Assembly (NCBI RefSeq): GCF_000374565.1
Contig: NZ_KB894685.1
Span: 410,221 to 474,220 of the forward strand
Reading direction: 5' to 3'
Length of the DNA: 64,000 nucleotides
From: Siminovitchia fordii DSM 16014 = CIP 108821
GTDB lineage: Bacteria > Bacillota > Bacilli > Bacillales > Bacillaceae_C
In this document: positions 58,114-64,000 of the stretch, piece by piece
Layout: every line of letters begins with the position of its first letter
Position numbering within the stretch: position 1 is the first letter of the stretch
Notes under the pieces: generated by a model
Databases searched by the model: none
Told to the model about the DNA's origin: nothing
What the model saw: the letters and a program-made list of their open reading frames with translations, nothing else
Position numbers and translations under genes: made by a program

Positions 58114-58157
58114 TCAAAAAAAAAAGCAAATCCATCGTTATAGACGAATTTACTTTT
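58114..58157 (-). terminator. Intrinsic terminator of the lia operon
   Basis: A 12-bp stem (AGTAAATTCGTC with GATGGATTTGCT, G-U tolerant), then ten U on the minus strand. Confidence 0.85.
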
Positions 58158-58785
58158 TAATTACCCCATTTTTAAATGCATATATAACAGCCTGCGTTCT
58201 GTCTTGAACCTCCAGTTTGCTCAAAATATTACTGACATGTGTTTTAACTGTTTTTAAAGTAATAAAAAGTTCATCGGCAATTTCTTTATTTGCTTTACCT
58301 TCTGTCATCAAATTAAGGATTTCCATTTCCCGGTTTGTTAAATCATCATGGAGCGGACGCTTTGTTTCATACTGAAACTTTCTCATCATTTTATCCGTAA
58401 CTTCAGGCTCTAACACTTTCCGGCCTTTAAATGCGGATCTGACAGCATCCGCAATGTCACTGGCCTTGGACGTTTTTAACATATAGCCGGCAGCACCAGC
58501 CTCCAGCGCTGGATATACTTTTTCATCATCCAAAAAGCTCGTTACTATCAATATTTTCGCCTCAGGCCATTCTTCCAGAATCATTTTTGTGGCATCTATA
58601 CCGTTCATGCCCTCCATGACCAAATCCATTAAAATGATATCCGGGCGGAGCGACAAGGCAAGGTCAACTCCCTGTTTTCCATCCCCCGCCTCACCGATCA
58701 CTTCTATATCCTCTTGAACAGATAAATAAGCCGAAACACCAATTCGAACCATTTCATGATCATCGACTAACAGAACTTTGATCAT
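58150..58785 (-). CDS. liaR: LuxR-type response regulator LiaR (VraR)
   Basis: A 211-residue NarL/LuxR response regulator: receiver (1-120) with acidic pocket DD8-9, phosphorylated Asp54 (ILMDLVMEGM) and a late Lys in LKTSKAS. The HTH (about 147-205) has LTNREMEILNLMTEGKANKE. Together with LiaS it answers cell-wall antibiotics. It begins 4 nt after liaS. Confidence 0.93.
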   Translation of the reverse strand: MIKVLLVDDHEMVRIGVSAYLSVQEDIEVIGEAGDGKQGVDLALSLRPDIILMDLVMEGMNGIDATKMILEEWPEAKILIVTSFLDDEKVYPALEAGAAGYMLKTSKASDIADAVRSAFKGRKVLEPEVTDKMMRKFQYETKRPLHDDLTNREMEILNLMTEGKANKEIADELFITLKTVKTHVSNILSKLEVQDRTQAVIYAFKNGVIKK

Positions 58786-58789
58786 TCTT

Positions 58790-59830
58790 TTATCCTCCCT
58801 CCTGATTTGGCAGAGGAATTTTAACTTCGATGCTTGTTCCCCTTCCCGGCAAACTGACTATCTTGATATTTCCTCCAATTTCTGAAGACCTTTCCTTCAT
58901 ATTTGTTAATCCATAGGAACCGGCCTTTTGATCGTCCATTTTGAAGCCTTTGCCGTCATCAATCACTTTTAAAAATACGAATTGATCCACTTCCATCATA
59001 TGGACTTCAAGTGTTTTTGCTTTTGCGTGTCTTAAAGTGTTTGAAACCGCCTCCTGCAATATACGGAATAAGTGATCCTCAATTCCTTTTTCCAATTGAA
59101 CGTCCTGTAAGTTCCATGTTACCTTCAAAGGAAGTTTGGCTGTAAATTCGGACAAGAGTTCCTGCATGCCGTCTTTAAGGCTTTTGCCCTCCAACTGAAT
59201 TGGCCTAAGATGAAGAAGCAATGCCCTCATTTCAGATTGGGCTTCATTAATGATCCCTTCGACTAAAATCCGTTGTTTTGTAGTAGCATCACTTGTTGGA
59301 TCAGGACTTTGATTGATTGCTGATAAAAGCATCGTGGCAGCAAAAAGCTGCTGGCTGACAGAATCATGAAGCTCCCTTGCCAGCCGATTTCTTTCCTTGG
59401 TTAGAACCTCTTCTTTTAACTCCCTGTTCCATTTCACCCGTTCGTTGGTGAATTTTTGATACAACATCGTTTGCTCTCTTAGCCGGACCCTGATGTTTTC
59501 GATCCCTTGCCAGATTGACGGGAAATTATCGTTTTTTGCCGGCGGAATACTTACCCGGTCATAATTTCCACCTTCCAGCTCCAGAAGACTCCATTCAATC
59601 TTTTCTACTTTTTTGTCAATAGAGATTCCGACTATGTAACCGGCAATCGAACCCACCAATAAACATATGGCGAGGATAAAGAAGACATTTGGAACAAGCA
59701 AATAACTTTTTTGCATCAATGATTGATACCAATCTGTATCAACAGTAAATAAAAATATCAAAAGGACAAATAGAAAAACGAAGAGGGCCAGGGACGCAAA
59801 GTAAAATGACAATGTTCTGGCCATTTTCAT
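58790..59830 (-). CDS. liaS: Sensor histidine kinase LiaS (VraS)
   Basis: A 346-residue membrane kinase with two N-terminal helices (about 8-30 and 42-70) and almost no external loop, typical of intramembrane-sensing kinases. HisKA_3 box ERNRLARELHDSVSQQLFAA (phospho-His), ATPase with FRILQEAVSNTLRHAKA, DDGKGF and GLTNMKER. Its ATG overlaps the liaF stop (ATGA). Controlled by LiaF. Confidence 0.94.
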   Translation of the reverse strand: MKMARTLSFYFASLALFVFLFVLLIFLFTVDTDWYQSLMQKSYLLVPNVFFILAICLLVGSIAGYIVGISIDKKVEKIEWSLLELEGGNYDRVSIPPAKNDNFPSIWQGIENIRVRLREQTMLYQKFTNERVKWNRELKEEVLTKERNRLARELHDSVSQQLFAATMLLSAINQSPDPTSDATTKQRILVEGIINEAQSEMRALLLHLRPIQLEGKSLKDGMQELLSEFTAKLPLKVTWNLQDVQLEKGIEDHLFRILQEAVSNTLRHAKAKTLEVHMMEVDQFVFLKVIDDGKGFKMDDQKAGSYGLTNMKERSSEIGGNIKIVSLPGRGTSIEVKIPLPNQEGG

Positions 59831-60549
59831 GTGCGTCTCACCTCAACATCTCCGAAAACTACACTTGTTACAATTTTTATTCTCCGGGATGCTGTCTCGT
59901 CATCTCCGTCTGTATAGTAAATGACGTTGGAATTCAATAGCTCTTCTTCCTGATTGAAAATATTTAATTTGCCGCTAATTGCTGAATGATTAATGGTTAC
60001 GGAAGCATCGATAGGCACAATTAGCTGTATATTACCAACTAATCCGCGTATGAGAACGACACTTTCTCCCGGTGGAAGCATAGTCATTCCCAGATCAATA
60101 ATCGTATTTCCAAACCCGCACTGTATATTAATATCATCCCATTCGAATATTTCGTTGACAACCCTTCGATTTCCAGAAAGCATGTTCTTAATAAAAGGTA
60201 TTTTCTTCTTGATTTTTGTCTGTTGGTTGGGCTGAATTGTATCTACGATTATTTTCTTTGGCTGATTTTTCGTTTTTGAATATTGGATAAGTGCGTAAAT
60301 CGCTGCCGAAATGATGAAAATTTTAAAGACGGCCGTAGAAATGAGGGGAATAAAAACAAGTGATACCCCGATTATTAAGTACATTTTCTTTGAATCTCTA
60401 AACTTTTGGCTTTTCCAGTAATATATGATGAAACAACCTATGAGGAGAGGGACAAATAGCCTCCAATTGAGCAGAAGCTCAAGCGCCATTCCAAATCCCG
60501 CAAACAGCATGACCCAGCCAATTTTGCTGTTTCTACTAATGTTTTTCAT
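59827..60549 (-). CDS. liaF: LiaF, inhibitor of the LiaS kinase
   Basis: A 240-residue protein with about four N-terminal membrane helices (to residue 90), then a cytosolic DUF2154/toastrack-like beta domain (about 135-238; FGNTIIDLGMTMLPPGESVVLIRGLVGNIQLIVP). It keeps LiaS inactive without stress. ATG behind GGGGGGACACCA. Confidence 0.92.
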   Translation of the reverse strand: MKNISRNSKIGWVMLFAGFGMALELLLNWRLFVPLLIGCFIIYYWKSQKFRDSKKMYLIIGVSLVFIPLISTAVFKIFIISAAIYALIQYSKTKNQPKKIIVDTIQPNQQTKIKKKIPFIKNMLSGNRRVVNEIFEWDDINIQCGFGNTIIDLGMTMLPPGESVVLIRGLVGNIQLIVPIDASVTINHSAISGKLNIFNQEEELLNSNVIYYTDGDDETASRRIKIVTSVVFGDVEVRRT

Positions 60550-60659
60550 TGGTGTCCCCCCTCATCGGTATGTTAGCCATAATAATATGTGTTCAAAAAG
60601 TTCCAATCAAAAGCTATTGGCTCGAGCAGCAGAATTTTTGAACATCCTCTTCTATTCTA

Positions 60660-61313
60660 TCACGAGTTGTCTCTTAATTCGCCTGTATCTTGTTTATTCA
60701 TTTCTTTTGCAAGCTGCTGAATACGTGCATCGAAAATGCTGATTTCATATTCATCATTTGCTTTCTTTTCCTCCCGTTCAAATAACTTTCCAACGCTCTC
60801 CATGTTTTCGGCGGGAATACCGAATTCAGTTTCCTTCAGTACCCTGTTCATTTTATTTTTCATTAATACTACATTTTCCTGCCCCATAAGCTCCAATCGT
60901 TTCATATGCATATCCTTCAGCTTTAACTTCATTTCCCGATACTTGTACTCGAGCTCCTCCAATTGGTTTACTGAATTGTTATAGGCAAGCTTCAATCGTT
61001 CTGCACGTTCCTCATATTCAGCCTGTTCACGCAATGCGATTTCTGATAAGTCCTCAGCTCCTGCTTTCAAAGCAATTTCCCCTTGTTCTTTTCTCTTTTC
61101 AGCCATTTTGTCTACATGCTGCCATTCTTTGTAAAATTCATCCCTCAAAAGCTTCTGCCTTTCAATCAGCTTTGCTGCTTTTTTCACTTCCGCTTCGCTT
61201 TCTCGCAAATATTGATTTAGAAGAGAGATGGGATTCGCCTGCTTTTGTCTCTCGGCTACGTCATAAAAGTCATCTTTTATGGCTTGTTTAATTTTTTCAA
61301 ATAAAGTGTTCAT
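60660..61313 (-). CDS. liaH: PspA/IM30 family protein LiaH
   Basis: A 217-residue phage-shock-type protein, almost all coiled coil (about 20-185), that forms rings on stressed membranes. It starts with NTLFEKIKQAIKDDFYDV and has NPISLLNQYLRESEAEV, as in LiaH. ATG behind AAAGGAGACTGAAAA. It is the main LiaR target with liaI. About 110 bp separate it from liaF. Confidence 0.9.
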   Translation of the reverse strand: MNTLFEKIKQAIKDDFYDVAERQKQANPISLLNQYLRESEAEVKKAAKLIERQKLLRDEFYKEWQHVDKMAEKRKEQGEIALKAGAEDLSEIALREQAEYEERAERLKLAYNNSVNQLEELEYKYREMKLKLKDMHMKRLELMGQENVVLMKNKMNRVLKETEFGIPAENMESVGKLFEREEKKANDEYEISIFDARIQQLAKEMNKQDTGELRDNS

Positions 61314-61333
61314 TTTTCAGTCTCCTTTAATTT

Positions 61334-61693
61334 TCAAATTTTTGTGCGGCTTTTTTCTAGGTCTTTCCATTGGCGTTCAAAGCTCGCAAACGGATCTTGC
61401 TCTGTATCAACTTTCTCTACTTTTTCTTTTTTCCAGTTTTTATATCCGACGTACAGGACATAAATGGCCGCTATTCCTGCCAATGCCGGCAAATTGCCAA
61501 GTAAACCTGACAGCCCGATCACTCCGATAATCCCCCAAGCAATCTTTTGCCATGTGGATCTGGTTTTTAAAAATTGTTTAAGCGAATAATAAACAATGAT
61601 CAGACTGATCGCCAATCCAACTATGTTTCCTAGGCTTGCAAAGGCAATTATTGCCAAAATGACAGCCAATGTGAAAGCAAGCAAGTTTTTCAT
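61334..61693 (-). CDS. liaI: LiaI-like membrane protein
   Basis: A 119-residue protein with hydrophobic segments (about 3-42, one or two helices, and 52-80), then a charged cytosolic tail ending KVDTEQDPFASFERQWKDLE. LiaI anchors LiaH to the membrane. The ATG at 61693 follows AAAGGAGAGAAAAAA. First gene of the operon. Confidence 0.8.
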   Translation of the reverse strand: MKNLLAFTLAVILAIIAFASLGNIVGLAISLIIVYYSLKQFLKTRSTWQKIAWGIIGVIGLSGLLGNLPALAGIAAIYVLYVGYKNWKKEKVEKVDTEQDPFASFERQWKDLEKSRTKI

Positions 61694-61704
61694 TTTTTTC
61701 TCTC

Positions 61705-61795
61705 CTTTCATACCTGTTGACTTTATCTTAAATAATGAATCAAAATTACCAAACGACCCTAAGCCGTGTTTTTCTCTAAGACCTGAGACTGAGAC
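61705..61795 (-). promoter_or_regulatory. Predicted liaI promoter and LiaR box
   Basis: Minus strand TCTCAGGTCTTAGAG near 61788-61774 resembles the LiaR site of the B. subtilis liaI promoter (ACTCCGGTCTTATAT). Downstream TTGGTA, 16-bp spacer, TAAGAT could be -35/-10. The resemblance is from memory. Confidence 0.45.
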
Positions 61796-61819
61796 ACCGA
61801 AAAGTTACGAACATGCTAA

Positions 61820-61852
61820 ATAAAAAATCCGACGCTGAACACGTCGGATTAG
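61820..61852 (-). terminator. Intrinsic terminator of corA
   Basis: A 9-bp stem AATCCGACG/CGTCGGATT, 7-nt loop and a U-tract on the minus strand. Confidence 0.9.
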
Positions 61853-61876
61853 CACTCCTTATACCTCCTGGCCGAT

Positions 61877-62824
61877 TTATTTCTTCCTTCCCTTCATTAC
61901 ATCCCCAGTCCACCCTTTTTCATGCAGCCACCAATAGATCAATCCGGTAGACAACAAAATCACTCCCCAAGCAAATCCATACCCATATTTCCAGTCAAAT
62001 TCGGGCATAAATTTGAAGTTCATTCCCCAGAGCGCACCTAATACAGTAATCGGTGTGACAAGAACTGTAAATACGGTCAAAGCCTTAATAATTTCATTTC
62101 CTCGATATGTATAGACATTCATGTTAATATTCAATAGCGTTTCAATCTGGTTGTCGTAATGATAGAGAAGTTTCATTGTTCTTTCCACACGGATGACCAC
62201 TTTCCGGTAAGCATCCATCTCTTCCACTTTGTCCAAATATGCCTCCTGCATGGCCAGAAGCATTTCTTCAACTGGTATTGTAAGCTGTTTTAAAAATAAC
62301 ATCTCCGAGCGGCATTCAAAGATTTCTTCCAGCATATTGCCGTGACTCCGTTCTCTGATCACTTTTTCAAGTCTTAACAGTTTTTCTTCAAAATCATCTA
62401 TACCATCAAGGAAATTTTTTAGTACTTCCCCTATCGTCAGGAGAAAGCCCTCGATCGCATTATCACATTTTTGAAATTGCTCCAACAATACCTCTTTACC
62501 ATAGTCAAAAATAGAATCTATATCCAGGTCAAATGTAATTAAAGTATCTTTTGATATATAAAAGTGTAGTAATTCGTAGGAATCTGCATTTTCAGGATTA
62601 CATAGGTAATTCAACGAGCCGACAAGTGCTGTGCTTCCACCCTTTTCCACCGGCAAGATCTTTAATGAAGTCGATTGAATATTTTTGGCATTTTTCACCC
62701 AAAGGCCAAATTCCGCAGACTTGTCTTGTAGTCGTTCAATTTCATCCTCATCTTCAAAATCCAAGTCTATCCATGTCCACCCGTGTTGAAAATAATGAGC
62801 TGTTTTCTTTTCTTCGATTACCAT
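61877..62824 (-). CDS. corA: CorA-type magnesium transporter
   Basis: A 315-residue CorA/MIT channel: large cytosolic N-terminal domain with long helices (about 110-245), then two C-terminal membrane helices. The selectivity motif is GMNF (in LGALWGMNFKFMPEF). It carries magnesium, perhaps other divalent metals. Transcribed alone, divergent from the next gene. Confidence 0.88.
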   Translation of the reverse strand: MVIEEKKTAHYFQHGWTWIDLDFEDEDEIERLQDKSAEFGLWVKNAKNIQSTSLKILPVEKGGSTALVGSLNYLCNPENADSYELLHFYISKDTLITFDLDIDSIFDYGKEVLLEQFQKCDNAIEGFLLTIGEVLKNFLDGIDDFEEKLLRLEKVIRERSHGNMLEEIFECRSEMLFLKQLTIPVEEMLLAMQEAYLDKVEEMDAYRKVVIRVERTMKLLYHYDNQIETLLNINMNVYTYRGNEIIKALTVFTVLVTPITVLGALWGMNFKFMPEFDWKYGYGFAWGVILLSTGLIYWWLHEKGWTGDVMKGRKK

Positions 62825-62949
62825 TCACTTTACCCCTATTCTGTTTTAATCATTTTTGTATTCCCTTTTAGCGCTAAATTATTCGTTATAAAGAGAGATA
62901 GTTTAAAGCAATCAACAACAGGGAATTTTTTCAAAACGGGGGTGATTTG

Positions 62950-63651
62950 ATGGAATTGCTTTTAATGCTTGGTTATTTCATTTTTGTTGCAGTCATTATT
63001 GAGATTTCCTCTACCTTGTTGGTGATCACCGGTTTGAAAAGAAAAGTTGCCAGATATCAGGTAATCTCTATGTTGACTAACACAGGTTTCACCACAGATG
63101 AAGCAAGATTGATCCTGGAACACCCTGTTCGCAGAAAAATCAGTGGATTCCTTATATTGTTTGGAGCATTTTCCCTCGCAGTCATCATTTCCATTCTCAG
63201 CTCCTATTTATCGGATGATATACATTTTAAACAATTGGGATTAATCCTGTGTATTGTTGGCATCACTTTATGTTTATTGAAGACGGGTCCAATTCGGAGA
63301 TTTTTAAAAGAAAAACTCAATGATTCCCTCCAAGATCAATACCAACTTGACGAACTTCCTATACGGGAGGCACTTTATATGAATAAGAGCGACTTGCTGA
63401 TTGATATCCCTCTTTCAGAAGAATCTCACTATGTTAATAAAAGATGGATAGATGTGTGGGACGATGACGAAGACATAAAGCTACTTTTTATCAGAAGAGG
63501 GGAAGAGGTCATCCGGCTTCATTTGGATGAAGAGCAATTGCATGAAGGAGACCTCCTGTTTGTCCTGGGGGATGAAAAAACTATTAAATATAAGTTCAGA
63601 AACGAACTTCACAGAAAAGAAAAAAACAATCATGGTATTTCAGGGTCTTAA
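62950..63651 (+). CDS. Membrane protein with C-terminal RCK_C (TrkA-C) domain
   Basis: About 233 residues: one N-terminal helix (4-28), a short cytosolic loop with YQVISMLTNTGFTTDEARLIL, two more helices (about 68-90 and 96-115), then an RCK_C/TrkA-C domain (about 150-220; DIPLSEESHYVNKRWIDVW and LHEGDLLFVLGDEKTIKYKF). RCK_C domains bind small ligands such as c-di-AMP. No transport domain is present. ATG at 62950 behind GGGGGTGATTTG. Confidence 0.75.
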   Translation: MELLLMLGYFIFVAVIIEISSTLLVITGLKRKVARYQVISMLTNTGFTTDEARLILEHPVRRKISGFLILFGAFSLAVIISILSSYLSDDIHFKQLGLILCIVGITLCLLKTGPIRRFLKEKLNDSLQDQYQLDELPIREALYMNKSDLLIDIPLSEESHYVNKRWIDVWDDDEDIKLLFIRRGEEVIRLHLDEEQLHEGDLLFVLGDEKTIKYKFRNELHRKEKNNHGISGS

Positions 63652-64000
63652 CGATTCTCTTTTTCGGTTAAATGAGTCCAGCCATCCTTTTGGATAACCT
63701 TCCCCTCTTTCATTAGCTTGCCCAACGCACGTTTGAAGGATCCTTTGCTCATTTGAAACCTTCCTTTTATATCTTCCGGCAAGCTTTTATCCCAGTATGG
63801 CATATTTCCGCCGCGGCTGACCAGGTAGCTGTATATCCTTTCCGCATCCTCATCAATGGCTTCGTGAGCCCTCGGAAGAAGCGATATGTTGATTGATCCA
63901 TCTTCTTTGACACCAATCACCCTCCCTTCCACCAATTGGCCGAGACGGGGCTCTTTTACTCTTTCCGAACGATGGATAAAACCAAGATACCCCTCTTCAG
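63648..64000 (-). CDS. cvfB: S1 RNA-binding regulator CvfB (partial, 5' part beyond the window)
   Basis: The visible 117 residues are the C-terminal part of a CvfB/YitL protein: the end of an S1 domain (GYLGFIHRSERVKEPRLGQL, then VEGRVIGVKEDGSINISLLP) and the C-terminal winged helix (SKGSFKRALGKLMKEGKVIQ). CvfB controls virulence and RNA processes in S. aureus. The frame stays open to the window edge. Its stop overlaps the upstream convergent gene by 4 nt. Confidence 0.85.
   Translation of the reverse strand, partial: EEGYLGFIHRSERVKEPRLGQLVEGRVIGVKEDGSINISLLPRAHEAIDEDAERIYSYLVSRGGNMPYWDKSLPEDIKGRFQMSKGSFKRALGKLMKEGKVIQKDGWTHLTEKENR

Overview
The window is a stretch of chromosomal backbone from a low-GC, endospore-forming Gram-positive of the family Bacillaceae. 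The evidence is gene order. Reading right to left it follows the well-known Bacillus subtilis blocks ktrC-rnjA-rpoY-ykrA-def-ykyA-pdhABCD-SR1, yktA-suhB-ylaF-typA-ylaH-ylaI-ylaJ-ylaK-ylaL-ylaN-ftsW-pycA-cta genes, and ylbA-ylbB-ylbC-ylbD-ylbE-ylbF-ylbG-rsmD-coaD-ylbJ-ylbK-ylbM-ylbN-rpmF-ylbO-ylbP-panE-bshC. Spore genes (ylbJ, ylbD, ylbO, ylaJ), a bacillithiol gene (bshC) and many strong GGAGG ribosome sites fit this. The genus cannot be fixed from the sequence alone.

Layout. 1-1090 is scar tissue: a 40-bp tandem repeat, a decayed ankyrin-repeat gene and an IS3-type OrfA remnant. 1137-9750 holds bshC, a DUF3397 protein, panE, an orphan acyl-CoA carboxylase pair, ylbP, ylbO, an enoyl-CoA hydratase, rpmF and ylbN. 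9986-20654 holds tmcAL, ylbK, ylbJ, coaD, rsmD and the ylbG-to-ylbB group (RNA processing, coat and CAP-domain proteins), with a stalk-domain protein inserted. 20849-30722 holds ylbA, a YtvI-like permease and the aa3 cytochrome c oxidase locus: ctaM-type DUF420 protein, ctaG, ctaFEDC, ctaB and divergent ctaA. 30803-43682 holds pycA, ftsW, ylaN, a second and larger array of the 40-bp repeat, ylaL, ylaK, ylaJ, ylaI, ylaH, typA, ylaF and suhB. 43885-52842 holds yktA, a flavin oxidoreductase, the SR1 regulatory RNA with its SR1P peptide, a polysaccharide deacetylase, pdhDCBA and ykyA. 53239-58012 holds def, ykrA, a tiny cationic-peptide ORF, rpoY, rnjA and ktrC. 58150-64000 holds a cell-envelope stress operon (liaI-liaH-liaF-liaS-liaR), corA, a membrane RCK_C protein and the 3' part of cvfB.

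How the genes work together. The region is rich in central energy metabolism: pyruvate dehydrogenase and pyruvate carboxylase split pyruvate flux, and the cta genes build and assemble the heme A oxidase. SR1, with a predicted CcpN-type operator over its promoter, adds a glycolysis/gluconeogenesis regulator beside the pdh genes. RNase J1 and RicF (YlbF) act in mRNA turnover.

Unusual points: the same 40-bp AAGAGT repeat occurs at two loci 36 kb apart; a dispersed palindromic element occurs in up to four copies, one inside the pdh operon and one that has apparently rewritten the 3' end of ykrA; ylbL (ddcP) is missing between ylbK and tmcAL; a 23-residue, strongly cationic ORF has its own RBS and terminator. 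I saw no phage, CRISPR, rRNA or tRNA genes. No clearly new multi-gene system stands out; the repeat families and the tiny ORF are the best leads.
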